Assembly (NCBI RefSeq): GCF_000002995.4 | Contig: NW_025062476.1 | Span: forward strand, 13,635,001 to 13,699,000 | Direction: 5' to 3' | DNA length: 64,000 nt | Source of the DNA: Brugia malayi | Lineage: Eukaryota > Nematoda > Chromadorea > Rhabditida > Onchocercidae | Shown here: in pieces, positions 35,248 through 48,831 of the stretch | Numbering within the stretch: position 1 is the first letter of the stretch | Layout: every line of letters begins with the position of its first letter | Position numbers and translations under genes: made by a program | The notes under the pieces: generated by a model | Told to the model about the DNA's origin: nothing | Database searches by the model: none | The model's input: only the letters and a program-made list of their open reading frames with translations

Positions 35248-35701
35248 ATCAATGTATTTATATTTAAGCAAATCATGTTAATCATTTATTGTAAGTTTTA
35301 TTGTAATTCAAATTCTTTAATGACTCATAGATGGTAATGTGTTAACAAATTCCCATGCTAATCTGTCATATTATCTAATGCACATCTTTCCAATCCTTTG
35401 TTTGTTATCTAATTCCGTTTACAAAAACTATCTTTCCCATAGCCTTCCTCCTAGCTTCCATTGTATCAATCGCTTTATCTCTCCACCCTCAAATCATGCT
35501 ATATAAGGGCAATTACCACTCAACCGAAGGATTGTTCCAAAAGTCTCCCCGTTGCTTAGCTCATCCTCCTCACTAAATTGTCAAACTACTGATTGCTTGT
35601 TTGGTTTAATTACCCAAGATAAAGCACTCGACTCAATTGTGCAAGTGAACCAACCCAATTCAATCCATTCACAACACCAATCCAATCCAACATTCACAAC
35701 A
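35170..35701 (+). repeat. 3' LTR of the BEL/Pao element
   Basis: 532 bp, identical to the 5' LTR except for three substitutions. The polypurine tract before it is weak (CGGGAG). The stop codon of the pol frame (35245-35247) lies inside it. Confidence 0.95.
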
Positions 35702-35706
35702 GCAAA

Positions 35707-36346
35707 TGATAATCATTGTTAATGCAATGGCTTACATATTCTCCTTGTTTTTATTAGCAAATTAAATGAATAAATCACCTCTTTCGTTTGCTTATTTGAT
35801 GTGTAAAATAATTTGTCTAACAATCACTAATTGAAATGATAGTTTTTCTTTTTCATAGCCTTGTTGAATAAATCTTTACTATATTAGTTAATTTAGGATA
35901 AGGTATACATGAACAATTGTTTATTATTTTAACAATATTATAAACTTAACTTTGATGACTGTGATCATGGTTATCCTGATATAACTTATCATATATTTCA
36001 AGAACTTTATCTGTTATCAACAAGCGTATGTATTTGATTATCAGATTTTTAGAGAGAAGACATACAAATATAGATATTAATCGTTGTACATACTATGCAA
36101 AAAAGATGATAAAACAACAAAAACATAACAAAGATATAATATAACATAATAACATAACACAAAACAAAATTCATTTTGAAATGATCTGATAAATATCACA
36201 TATTCACCGTATGTATTAAACCGTCACATAATTAGCAACTTTATTCGCACTTTTTTTGCACTACAAATTTTGTTTGACACGAATAAATCTAATTACATAG
36301 AAATTCCTATAGAAAAAATAAAAGAGTTGCAAAGTTCTACTTTTTA
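35707..36346. other. A+T-rich spacer between the retrotransposon and mrps-22
   Basis: No gene seen. It serves as the 3' flank of mrps-22, which is transcribed leftward. Confidence 0.5.
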
Positions 36347-39103
36347 TCATTTTTTTTTATCCTTTCGTTTTTTACCCTTGCTGGATTTTTCACTCAATTT
36401 TTGCATCTGTTCAACAGCTTCAAATGACCCTCGCACCACACGTACATCATAGGTCTTAGCCATTTCACCCAGTGGTCCTTCCGGACTTGCGAAACTTTCC
36501 TTATTTATTGTTGGAGTAAGCTATAACAATTCAGATATAATCATCCAGAAAGAACAAAAGCGAACAAATGTATTTTTATGAGTTGTAGAAAAACTAATTC
36601 AGGAAAAAAAAAATAAGCAATAAGGAAACTTCCGTATTTTACCTCTTTTTCACTTTTTATTTCTCTGCTAGCATCATCCTTGTCAGTGCTAATTTCTTCC
36701 TGCTTGTTTTCTGATATTCTTATCAAATCACGTAGAATAATTTTGCAATCCATATTTTCTTCGGCGTACTGCTATAAAATCATACAAAAATCACTGAAGC
36801 AAAATCAGGAGAAATCCAATAGTATTTGAAAAAATGAAATAGAAATGTACACGTATGAAAAATAAAACAGAAATAATATATCGCTGATACCTGTAATACT
36901 TTCAGATCATCTGCATCCTTCATCTGACAATTCCAGATTTCATCAGGGAAAATTGCTTTGATTAGACGCACTAAATTTGCAGCATCCTCAATCCTAAAAT
37001 AGAACTAAATTAATTAATCTAGCAATATGCTGGAGAAAAAAGCAATTAAAAAAAAAAAACTTTCTTTTTTTCAGCCGCATAATGATTTAGTAGAGGTGAA
37101 AACTTGTTATTTAATACGATGTAGAAAACGAAGGGTCCAAAATGTCTCGTCGAGTGTAGATTTGCAAATTTATTTTCATTTATTGTCCGATCAAATATCA
37201 CGTGACAGAGCTAAAACTTGTAGAGATTTTCGTGAATTTTCTATGAAACAAATAAAAAAGCAAACATATGGTATGCAAAAACTTCGAGCATACTTTTGTT
37301 TAACTTATCTTCTACACTTTTTGCATTTAATTACATTTTACTAATATTAAAAAAAAAATTGAAAGCCTTGTAGAATGCAGTAATTTTCACTGTAAAATAC
37401 TGAATTAAGAAAAAAAAATTAGAAGTAACTTATCAAATGGTGATAGCATCGATAATAGATCACATTTAATTAGATTTATGAAAACTGTGAAGACTATAAA
37501 AACTAACCTTGATGAAAACGGGGTCATTTGGTAAATAATAATGGCAAGCCCAATCAAGGACATATTCATGGTCATTCCTATCCAATGCCATCTAAATAAA
37601 TTTTTCAACACTCTAGGAAATGTTTAGAACTGGTTTATGTCGTATAAAATTTCATCACTACTCCAAAAATTAATTGTCACTATAAACTGCGAACCTGTAA
37701 ATATGGATCTTTGAATAGCGGTGGCTCATATATTGGTCGATAAGGGTGACCTTTGTAAACCCTTGTCATTCGGTCTCGTTCTTCTGGTGTTGCACTCCGT
37801 AATGTACCATCTGTTTCACGTACAACAACTGAGCGAACCTGTAATGTTATATGATGTTTTATATTGATGAAATTGATGCATGTTTACATCAAAATTGAAT
37901 ACAAAATGTAGAAATAAATGACATTATTTGAAAATAAAAAACACAAATGAATGACTTCACCTGAACTCCAAGACCAAACGAAAGATCTGTAAAGACATAT
38001 TTACTATTATCAAAGCCCTTAATTTCCGGATCGTTGGCTAAAATAATTGGTGTACTACAACGTGGTTCTAATACTGGCACAAACTGCAGAAAATTCGTTC
38101 CTATTTCTTCCATACTTTTCACTGTCTGAAATAATTCTAGCATATTTAAGCTAAATTTTTTTATCAAATCAATTTGCAATATAAATAAAACGTTTATTTC
38201 ATTTTATAATTTGTAGTAAATTCTATAACTAGTATTACTATTGGTACACAAATATAGATTGCAAATTTTATATGAAATAAATTAATATAATATCGGAAGA
38301 TTGAACAATTTAATATAATGCTAGAAGATTTACACATTATAAAACTTCAAAATATGAAATGATACCTTCTCGTAAGCTTCATCCGTCATTAAAGCATAAT
38401 GTGCACGCTGAGGTTTAGTAATTTGCCGATTTTTGAATAATTTCTCCCTAAGATTTAATCCCGTAAGACTTTTTAATAAACTCTGAATATCACTTCTTGT
38501 GAAGAGACGTTCTACATCAATGTTATTACCACCATCAGTTTGCTGCGTTTCAGCCACTGTTCTGCAAAACAAATTCAGCATGTCATCTTGAAGTAAAACA
38601 AAAATCACAGCAATGGATTTATATAAAATGAAAAAACGATGTTTGACAATTCAAATGCTTTTGAGCATGAAAATATAAGATATCGTAACAAACATTAGAT
38701 CTGATTGCCTCTTTTGAGTTTTTCAAACATTTAACATTCACTCACATAATAATTTTCGTCTAAAGAAATTCTTCCATCTTAAAAAACAATTAAAATAAAT
38801 GTAAAAGCTTCTATTTTCTATTCCCTAACTAGTATCATAAGCTCATTTAAAACAAATTGTGTGCTTCAACTTGCATATTTCTTTTATTTAACCTTAAGTT
38901 TCGTAGGTAGGACTACATTAACTCTGTAGTACAGTGAATTTACACCCAATAAACAATCTTATTTTTACATTATTATAATTATCATTAATATAATTTTACC
39001 CTGCACATTTGATCCAAGCAGAGTAGAAACTTCTTCGGACTGCCACATGATCACAATTCCTTGATCTCATTAATAATCTCCATAAATTTCTGGCTACAAC
39101 CAT
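36347..39103 (-). CDS. mrps-22: mitochondrial small-subunit ribosomal protein mS22
   Basis: Nine exons on the minus strand: 39103-39000, 38561-38366, 38125-37961, 37838-37695, 37591-37508, 37210-37061, 36993-36891, 36771-36643, 36520-36347; about 415 aa. The N-terminus (MVVARNLWRLLMRSRNCDHV) is basic and Asp/Glu-poor before residue 18, as in a mitochondrial targeting sequence. Family landmarks in order: SLTGLNLREKLF, KYVFTDLSFGLG, VVVRETDGTLRSATPEERDRM, HEYVLDWACHYY, HSTRHFGPFVFYIV and IEDAANLVRLI, ending in a Lys-rich tail. These match metazoan MRPS22, a metazoan-specific subunit of the mitochondrial 28S particle. All introns are GT-AG. One phase conflict exists: exon 6 is 150 bases and ends in phase 0, but exon 7 needs phase 2. 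The A7 run at 37065-37071 is the obvious suspect for a one-base error. It is divergent from the GYF gene. Confidence 0.9.
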
Positions 39104-41288
39104 ATTTGAAACAGCGAAAAAAAAATAATCAATCAAATCTGAAACAAATTTGAAATAAAAATAAAAAAGAAAAAAGAACGATGAAAACCATCTCTGAAAG
39201 AAATTTTAACTAATTCATTAAAAAAATATGAGAAAAAAAATATACAAGAGAAAAACATTTTTAAATATTTTTAAAAAAATTAAAAAACAGAGGAAAAATT
39301 GAAAAAAAAAAATATAACAAAAAGAAACAACAAAAGATACTAAAACAGAATTCAACTTTTTCATGAATTCAATATGCTATAAAAGGAATCAGCATAATAC
39401 TCACATTTTAATTATAATATTGAATCAAATTTAATGTAATAATCTAATATAAATTTAAAAAGTATACATATAGCTAAAAGAACTCAAACATACTACCTCA
39501 TTATGGGAATAAAATTGGATGAAGCGGAAATTGCTAAATGCAAATGATAAACTTGAAATAATACGGTTTAATGGATGAGATATGCGAGGATCATTTCGCG
39601 ACACACATCGTAGCACAATTTATAGCCTGGTGATAAAATGAGGTTGTTGTTGACATATGTATGCATAAAAGGATGGATGGGTTGCATGTAAGAGAGGCTG
39701 GGTGTAACTTTAGGGTTGTTTATGCATGTGGCACGTGTTTACGTTCTCATTCACGCTTTTGCGTGTCTTACGTTGGCCTTGTGTACAATGCGTGAAAAAT
39801 TGATACCATAAAAGGAGTTCGTGTCATTATCATATTACTCGATTGATCTCATTAATTTTGGTTAAAGTGTAAAGCTACAATAAAAAAGTATTTTGTGCAG
39901 TCATGGTGATAGATGGAGAAGTGGACAATAATTTAATATTATGTATTACTTAGCTTTTAAGTATTTGATTCATGCTAACTGCTCATTATAGATTTCTGGA
40001 TACTTAGTACTGGTATCTAAAATTTTTAGTTGTTATGATAGCCTTGTAATAAAGCTGTAAGATTATGAAATTCTAATCCTAAAACTATGGTAGTTTTAGA
40101 TATCTTTTCAATTCTGTTGATATTTTATTATAACAACATATTGATTTTATAGATTGTTAATCATTCATTATTGGATTTCCTGTATGAAAAACCTATTTCT
40201 TGTACGAAGAAAGCACTTTTATATCGTTATCAGAGATTTTTTAAAGCAAAACAACTGCAATATTTTCATACCAAAAGCTGATTTGTTGTTGCATGTCTTG
40301 GTATCACAATCCTGTTTATAAAAACTAAACTATGGTTGTTAACATAGTACTACTCTTTACATATATCTGGAAGTGTTGGTCGTAGATTGCTAACCATTCA
40401 CCATATTTCTTTTACTCATGTGCATTATCGCAGTTGAAAATCAGCTGATGTGCCATTTTTTTTTAAGAAAAAAAGATTCTTTTGTGGATACAGTAGCTGT
40501 TTGATCAGTCGGAGTAAAGGTTGATTAATTTAATACTTGGAGTCGTTGTTTCTAGACTTCGACGAATGAATGGATGAGAAATTATGCTTTTTTTGCATAT
40601 TATTACCCTCCGAAGTTTAAGCTATGGCATAATCATGTAGTCATTTTTGCATATTATTCTTCGAAATCTAAACTATGACATAATCATTCAATCATCTTTC
40701 TTAAAATATACGTGGGTATGTGTGTCTTTTACACTTGTTAGTCGACGAATGTATCTGATAAAAATGTTTTACGTACTTATGAAAAGGAGTAAACGTAGAA
40801 AAGGAAGAAAATGTCGATGCATTGATGTTTATGGAAAATTTCATATGCTGTCATTCATCTCTAGTGTCACCTATATAGTATATGAAACAATGTTAAGTGT
40901 GTGGAAAAAACATATCACGTGCTTGTAGTGACATTAAATATCACCTGTGTTATTTACGGTAAAAGATCACTTTGCAGGTTTTCTGCCATTGCTTTTGATA
41001 CCAAAGCCAACACTTTGAAATGTCTACTACTGTTGTTGCTGCTGATTCAAATCAGTTAAATTTCAATCCATCATGGTCAGTCATTCCACACAGTGAAGTG
41101 TACTTTAGCCTTAAAATTTTTTCGATTTGTACATACAAAATACGAAATAATGTATTTGCATCAAATCTTTGATAACATATGGTATTCAAAGGTATAATTG
41201 CACTGTGTGGTGTCTAGAAAAAACGACTACGTAGATTATGTTACATATTACAACATATGTTTGTCTTTTTTTATGTGTGTGTTTTAGG
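39104..41288. other. divergent intergenic region between mrps-22 and the GYF gene
   Basis: Promoters of both genes should lie here. It has an imperfect tandem pair at about 40589-40700 (CGAAGTTTAAGCTATGGCAT and relatives, about 57-bp period). A 93-codon open frame at 40647-40928 shows no recognisable features. Confidence 0.45.
41278..41287 (+). promoter_or_regulatory. probable trans-splice acceptor of the GYF gene
   Basis: TGTGTTTTAG is followed by one base and the ATG at 41289. No upstream coding exon is seen, so spliced-leader addition is likely; an upstream non-coding exon is the alternative. Confidence 0.5.
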
Positions 41289-44200
41289 ATGCGTCCCGTT
41301 TCTATGCCGGTATCGGCTGGAGGTGGAAATAGCAGCGGTAATCGTACGGAACCACTATTTGCTGTTGAAAATGTGTGTTTTAAAATTTCAAAATTTGTTA
41401 AAGTTAAGATCGCTATTCAGTAAACAATTCTGCCATTTCATTTTATAGCTAAGTCGGTTACAAGTAGTTATCAGCTAATCGTCACTTGGAGGACTCATAG
41501 CGCTAACCACTGTTCCTGCTTTTAAAAGTCGTCGATACTCTTAATCCCGGATTCAAGCCAGTAAAAACTGATAACTTAATGTCAGTTTTAATGGGGAATA
41601 AGCAAAGGATTTTTTTAGTTGGTCTTTCAAATGGCTAAAAGTTTTATTAACGGTTAGATAGATAATTTGTTAACTGGCATTGCTGGATCTTAAATCATTG
41701 TGTTGAGAGCGCATTACTCCAAAATCAAACTATGCATTACACTAATGAACGAAATAGTCTTAAGTGTTATAGTTCCTGTGCTGAGATTAAATTGAATCTC
41801 CAGTTTGGCATCAACTATTAGTAATTCAAACAGTTAACGGGAATTTAATTTGGTTGTTATTTTTTTTTTTTACTTCTTTTAGCCCACAGTCGATTGTCCT
41901 ATAGCGGATCCAGTTTTCGTAAAAAATCGTTATGGCCGTGAAGATCTGCTCGCTCTTCTTTCTAAAGATGTACATCCACCGTACGGTCTTGACAAATGCC
42001 AATTTTTTATATCTGCTGCTCAGAAACCAATCGTATTAACACCGCTTTCTGATACTGAGACGGTATCTTCATGCTATTAATTTCGTAAAGAATGCAAATA
42101 AAATATTAATTTTCATAAGGAATGATATTGATATTGCTGTTTCATAGCTGATGTCTAAATTTATGGAAAGATTAGTGTATACTTTATAGCGACTGCAACA
42201 CAACATAAATTCGAGCAAAGCGATGAGTTTATTAAGCCATGCGGATCGAGCAACGATTGCTTCTGGTGGCATGATTGGTGGTCCGAATATTCCATTGCAG
42301 TTGAGAGCAGGCCAAGAAAATCGCTCATTTTCGCCATCATGGATACCTGCATCTGGTATGCAGGCTTATGACAACGATTTTTTTTCTTTCAATTTAAACT
42401 TCCTTGCAATGATTAATTCCAAAAATTTTATTAAATATTGTCTGACTTGGTTCTTTTTTGACTGAAGTGCTTGTTTTGTTGGAGAGATAGCATTTGTTGG
42501 ATGAAATTTCTTCTGTTTTTTCTCCGTTACCATCAAATGACTATTTTCTTGTTCTTTAAAATCATTAACTGGTTTAAGCAAAAAATAGTGGTTCTATCTG
42601 TTGTAAGTGCTTTTTTGCAGGTATTTATTTGCAGGTGGTGGAAATAATGGTTTTGGAAGGGGTGGCTTGCAGTTTGGTCGTGCAGGCTTTGGAGGTTCAT
42701 ATCGTGGACGTGGTATGACGCAACCAAGCTCTACCAATCCATCCGAATCAGTAGTAATCGGACGATTTAGTTAGTTTATTGACGCTTGGTAATATAAGAA
42801 TTCCTGTTTACTAGACATACTAGTTTCGTAATGAGTATAACATGTGTTTATGTAGATGCTAATCGAAATAATCGGGCCGGTGCAGCTGGTTTTGGTCGAG
42901 GAAGCAATACCACACAACCGTTTAATGCACGAGCTCAAGGTTTGTATGATCCCCGAGATCCACGTGATCGTCCGAGACAACGCCTTCGTAGCTCATCTGA
43001 TGATGCACCAAATCCGTCATTTGGAACCACTGACGATTCTCCTGCACTTCTTAATAGTGGTTGGACCCAAGTAGGGCGAGCTGCAGCACCATGGAGTAAG
43101 AGAACACATATCAATGTGAATGCAATGCAGCAACCAGCAGCGAACGCCGAATTTACTAGTCAGTCACAATTACCCGAATGGATGAGTGATGATCAGGAAA
43201 GGTATTTTATCGTTTTAAAGATTTATTACAGTTGTTATAATGATTGCATTGATGTTGAAGGTGATTTAATTTATTTCAGAGGAGATAGTTCAAATCTAGA
43301 TGAAACTGGTTCATTTGACGACAGCGGCCAATTTCAAACAGCAACAGTCATTCATCGAATGGCGACATCTTTGGATTTGATACAAAATTCTGCATCAAAT
43401 ATACCAGTAGATATTCCGGAAGGGTTTGTTTAATCCTTTATTTGATGAAATTTTTAACTTTATTTTCCTATTTTTGATCTTCGCTTTTTTTGAATTTAAT
43501 ACAAAACTCTCTTCCGAGATAATTTTAGGTTGTTCGATGTATTTTTCTCCCATCTATAATCTTTTCGAGATACAGAAAATTTACGAAAATCAAATAATTA
43601 CTTTACTTTGTTTATATGAAAATATTGCAACGGAGAGAATTTATAAGTTATGCAATTTCTAGACAAAGGTCGTATCAAGAAGAGGAAAAACCGGCTTTAG
43701 CATCATCTGTACCTGTTACTGTTCCGAATACTTGGTCTGTGTTAGAGCAACCACAGTCAAATAGAATTACAAAACAGTTTGTCGAGGTCAAGCATTGCTT
43801 GTTTTAGCACAATTTAGATCATGTGAAATTACTCAGTAGTTTGTTCAACGGAACTATTATAAAGAAAATAGTGGCATTCAGTCATATGTTTCAGCTATTA
43901 TAAGTACTATGAGATGGGTAGCCCTAACGTGTTGTAATTGATGCTCCTTTATTTGTTGTACTTTTTTTAAGCTTGCGAAGAGTCTAAAAAAAGAGGGCAG
44001 TCTTTATCCCTTCATCATCTCAAGTTTACTAGAGTAGTTGGAGAGCTTATGAGTAGCAACTGAAGTAAAATAATCAAGAATCACTAGTTCCAAGAGTGTT
44101 TAAATGAAAGAGGGAGTCAAAATTTTTTATCGAAATAATAGCCTCACTTGGCGACAGGAAAAAAAAAATTGGAAGAAGGTTGCACCAACTCAAAAGAATT

Positions 44201-47200
44201 GCTGAAGGAAAATTTCTCTAATTCCGTGAATTCTTGTGGCACCTCCCAAGATCCACTATTGAACCGAATGCTAGTATTACATACACGAATTTCCCAGAAA
44301 GTACGCACAGTATTTCAGATTAATCCAAATTCCCCTTTTGATTTGTTCAGAAATCGTTATAGGCTTTTATTTACAAAAATAACGATGTACTAGAAATAAG
44401 GGAACCCTTATGAGAGGATGTTATAGAGCGAATAATGATAATATTTGTAAAAAATTGAAATAAGAAACAACATTTCTCATTTTTTTTCACATTTCTGTAT
44501 TCAAACTGTTTCAGAATCCTGATAATAACATAACTCTAACAGAACAGTCTGCATCCGTGGCTGAAACAACTGCTATAAACACCCCGTTTCAGCAAAATGT
44601 ATTATTTTATGTAATAGCCTATTTTTGATCCCATTAATTCTTGCTTTTTTATTTTGCTGCAGCAGATATTCAAAATATTGTGGGCTTGTTACTCCTACAT
44701 TTTAATATGGCTTAAAAAATGACTTATGTTCTGGTTTAATAAATGCTATGATTATGATCTCACGACATTAGATGATAGGTTGAGAATTAATTTTTATGAG
44801 GTAAATGTTAATCTTGTTTGCCTATGTGTATATTTATATATTTGTTAAGATTTAGGAGGCTGTACTCTTAGTCTATCAGTTATTGTTCATTATTGGTTTA
44901 CAATTAAAATGCTTCTTAATAATGTGATTTTTTAGTATACGGATGACGTAACATTACTTGGTCATCCCGCTTCGGTTGGGTTAACTTCAAGGAGTGATTA
45001 TACCGATGAGTGGTACTATGTGGATCCGAAAAATGCCGTGCAAGGTCCCTTTCCAACAATTCATATGCAGGTAAAGATTATATCAGATTAACAGAATGAG
45101 TGGGATGTTATTCTTAAAATCTTTTGTTTAAATATTAACTCATATCTGGAAAATAGAGCTTCTTTAAGCGAAAATTTCAGGCTTGGTATAAATTGGGATA
45201 TTTTACATCAGAGTTACGTGTGCGACATGGACAGAATCCAGATAGCAGTTTTACGACTTTGGGTGAGCTGATAGCAATGAATGGCGAGGAGACGCCGTTC
45301 AAACTGAAACTTTTTCAACCACCAGTAATGCAGTTACCATTACAACAGACTCAGGAAGTTAGGTAAACATTCTCATTTTCTTTAATAAGCAATTAATCCT
45401 GAAAATGTAAAATTATTAAAATATAAAAAAACCAGCCAACTGATGGAATATTTTGGTGGAATATAAATTGATAGGCCTGTATTATTCTCCTATCACAAGT
45501 GGATTGTAAGTAGAGCGTTAACTAATATTCATATTATATTATTATTAAATCAATTTCCTAATGATCTTTGATATATCGCAGCAGAAATATATGGAGTCGA
45601 GATTATAGTGTATCGCTTATCGAAGCTGCAAAAGTCAAGAAAGAACGACAGGTCATTATTTTTGTGTTTTAATTATGAGGATTTAACCTTTTTTATGTTC
45701 ATGCGTAGTTTTGGTCTAACTTCCAGAAACTCGACTATATCTTGGGTAGAATTGGAAAAAATACTTGTACATCCGTACTAAGAATATGACTAAGACGTTT
45801 TCATTTCTAGAAACTGGAAGAAGAGCAGCGTCGGATGGCAGAGCAGGAAAGACAGTTAAAGGAGATGCGTGAAGCTTTATTGAAAGAAGAAGAAGAAAGG
45901 CTCGAACGAGAACGAAGAATCATGGAGAAAGAACTACAACTTCAAAAGGCACAAGTAAGACGATAGCAATTTCAATTCTTTGAACGAGATACCCTTCATC
46001 TTAATTTGTTGAAGAATTGACGGAAAAATCTCGTTGAGTGAAATTATTATATGTACGGTGGAAAAAAACAGATGAAGTAGTAGTGTATCTTGTTCTCTAT
46101 TGGTTTTCATAGAATTAGATTACTTTGGAATATTAAAGGCTATTGTTTCTTTTTTTTTTTTGAAAATCCAAATTTCAGGAAGAATTAGCACAGTTAGCAG
46201 CGGAAGAAAAAAAGCGAGCAGCGGCAAGAGAGCGTGAAATAGAGGCTGAAAAGAAACGATTAGCCGAAGAGATGGAAAGGACGAAAAAGGAAGAAGTGGA
46301 GAGAGCATTAGCTGAAACAAGAAGAGTATGGTGTTTTATAATAAAGCTATTATTCCCAAAATAATTTATAAAAAGATAAAGAAGGAGTATGGAGAAACAA
46401 GTTTAACATGGATTGTTGTACTTTTTTCACATGTTTTACTACTATGATTGTTTGAGAGAGAGGAAGAAAGAGAACAGAAACGACTGAAAGATGAAGCAGA
46501 AATGCATATGAAAAAGGCAAGAGAGTTAAAAAGAATGCAAGAAGAAGCTGAAGAAGCATCTCGAAAAGCAGTGGCTGAGCAAAAACAGCTGCGACAACAA
46601 GCGTCTGCGGCAGTAACCGCACGTGAAAAAGAAAATTTGCATCATAATCAACAAGTCAAGTCGAGAAAAGGGGTAGTGTAGTAAATGAAAATTATTTCTT
46701 TTAATATATTATTTAACCAAACATGTTAGAAAAATTCTTTAAACCAATTTACCACTGAATTAAAATTGAATTTAGGAAAGGGAGCATGAAATTGGACGTT
46801 ACGTTGAGCCTAACTACTACCCTTTAGATAATGTGCGATAAAATTCGTAACTGTATTGTAATGGTATTTGGCGCGTAATTATGCCATTTCCAAAAAGTGT
46901 TTAATATATCTGTTGCTGAGTAGGTTTTAGATGACAACGAGTGTTACACACTAACATTTCAGAATGCTTCGAAAGAATTCATTGTTACTGAAGAATTTGC
47001 GCCTCCCTTAAGGCAGAAAGGATCAGAAAATACATCTTCGAATTGGCAATGTTCTTGGCAAACAACATATCAAAGTGGTGAAGAAAAAGTAGTCGCACCA
47101 AAAAGTTTGTCTTCTTTTTCCTGCGAGTGTTGGTACTAATCTAATGTACTTTTACTAATTTTGTCACTTCAACGATTCAAAAATAAATTTTTAGCCGCTC

Positions 47201-48831
47201 CATGGGTTGCTGTAACAAATAAGGGAATAGCTGATCGAAGCGAGCCAAGTTTGTTGGATATACAACAAGAGGAAGAGCGACAAATGATTGAGGAAATGAA
47301 GCATAAACAGCAGCAACAGATAAATGGTATAGCAGCTGCCGAGGCAACTCCTGCAGGAGTTTGGAGTTCTGCTGCACATAAACTTAAGTGGAGGCAGGAT
47401 TTTCAGGTTTTTTTTTAATTTTTTTTTTCGTGCTGCTTTGATGATTTATTCCTTTTTCTTCTGTTTTCTTGATCATATATATATATATATAGGTATAGTG
47501 ATTAAACACTATAAGCTTCAGATACGAATTCTAATTTTTTTCTCATATTGTTAGCCATATGTTTTTGCTTTTCACAATTTTTTTTCGCTTCTTTTTAGCC
47601 TGATACTGCGGTTGCACCTTTACGACAAGTTGCATGGGGTGGCGCCAAAGGTATGAATGAAATAACCACTACAAAAGCAATCTGGGATGATCCGTCGCTT
47701 TTAGATAGTGGCAAAGCTAGAACTAATAGGTACGTTGTTGGAACATACTTCTTTTTTAGAGTTTTTTTGCTTCATTTTTATAACTTGTTGTGATTATGAC
47801 CAAAGTTTTTCAGAAATTTACAAAGTGCAAGTAAATCGGAACGAGGAAGTGTAGAACAAGAAGTATGTTCTAATGTCGCTTTCGTTTAGTACTGGAATTT
47901 TTGACTTTTTAAAAACTTCCGAAGTTCGGAAAAAAAAATGGAGATTTTTTTTTTTTGGGAGCGGGGAAGGATATTATTCTGAAATGGTTGGAATTGCAGT
48001 CTTATAGTGATTTCCTTTCAAAAATTTTTCAGAATAATGCACTTTTTTAGGCAGTTAAGAAAATCTTCAAGCAATCTGTTACAAGTAGCGGTAATGCTCT
48101 CACTAGCTGGATGATAAATCGAGTAAAGCAATTAAACCCACAAGTAGATGCTGATGTGTTCGCTGCGTTTATTGAAGGTGTTGATAATCCGAATGAAGTA
48201 TGGCCAGAATTTCTCTTTTTTATGCGATTTTATATTTTCTAAAGCATTTAACTCTCGTCCCCTCAAGGTCTCTCTCTCTCTCTTTTAGTGAATACGGATT
48301 CTTTGAGTAAATACAGTTCTAAAACACGAAAATTTTTGCATTTAGGTAGAGGATTACATAATTGGTTATTTGGGTGAAAGTCGTTTAGTGAAGGAATTGA
48401 TACGAGAATTTCTAGAGAGGCGTTCACAAGCACGTCATAAGAAAGAACCTGTTGATAAAGACGTAAGTTTGCATTCAATCAACTTGAATTTCAGATCGAT
48501 TTTTGTGGAGATGTTCCAGTTTTTCATTTTTTTTATCGACTCTTGAAGTATGGCATTTCTTCATTACTTATAATTTTTCTTTTTGCAGGATTTAACTCAT
48601 CCTGCACAAGCAGCAGATGCATTAAGTATTACAGCGGCGAATAGTAAATTGGATAGTTCTACCTCGCAACAAATACCAACGGGTGGTGGGAAGCGCAAGA
48701 AAAAGGGCAATAGAGGAAGTAAACTGGTTGTTGATGGTGCATGTTTGGGTTTCAAAGGAGCAGTCGATCCGAATCGTGTTAATGTTGGTGAAATCGATAT
48801 TATTGATGGCAGTAATCGTTTACTTGCATAA
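41289..48831 (+). CDS. gyf-1: GIGYF homologue (GYF-domain translational repressor)
   Basis: A 22-exon model of about 1,065 aa, in phase throughout: 41289-41372, 41883-42062, 42190-42355, 42635-42712, 42856-43201, 43280-43423, 43663-43786, 44515-44598, 44936-45070, 45181-45362, 45582-45651, 45811-45954, 46179-46325, 46457-46672, 46776-46832, 46963-47104, 47195-47406, 47599-47729, 47814-47862, 48051-48197, 48346-48462, 48589-48831. Landmarks: RYGREDLLALL (about 44-53), like the 4E-HP-binding site of GIGYF; RG/GG-rich exons 4-5; GSFDDSGQF (about 295-303), like the DDX6/Me31B-binding motif; the GYF domain (about 427-490; DEWYYVDP, QGPFPTIHMQAW, LGYF), which binds proline-rich PPGF/L ligands; a long charged coiled coil in exons 12-14; PSLLDIQQEEER; and the conserved end (LGFKGAV...NVGEIDIIDG). 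The family represses mRNAs and acts in ribosome-quality control. Exon 14 uses a poor acceptor (TTTGAG), and exon 15 is the least certain. Confidence 0.9.

Larger units (their letters stand above)
28855..35701 (+). mobile_element. BEL/Pao LTR retrotransposon, near full length
   Basis: 6,847 bp with two 532-bp LTRs (TG...CA ends) and a 5-bp target duplication GCAAA (28850-28854 and 35702-35706). The order is gag (DUF1759 type), three zinc knuckles, A17-type aspartic protease, reverse transcriptase, RNase H, integrase with a C-terminal DUF5641-like domain, then a short membrane-anchored tail. This gene order is diagnostic of BEL/Pao. The LTRs differ at only three positions, so insertion was recent. 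The single gag-pol frame is broken by two one-base offsets on either side of most of RNase H. Confidence 0.95.

Noticed and set aside
44148..44393. 81-codon frame inside intron 7 of the GYF gene
   Set aside because: It has no acceptor/donor in phase and no similarity to GIGYF proteins.
46120..46622. Minus-strand frames rich in Leu/Pro
   Set aside because: They are shadows of the Glu/Lys/Arg-rich coiled-coil exons of the GYF gene on the plus strand.
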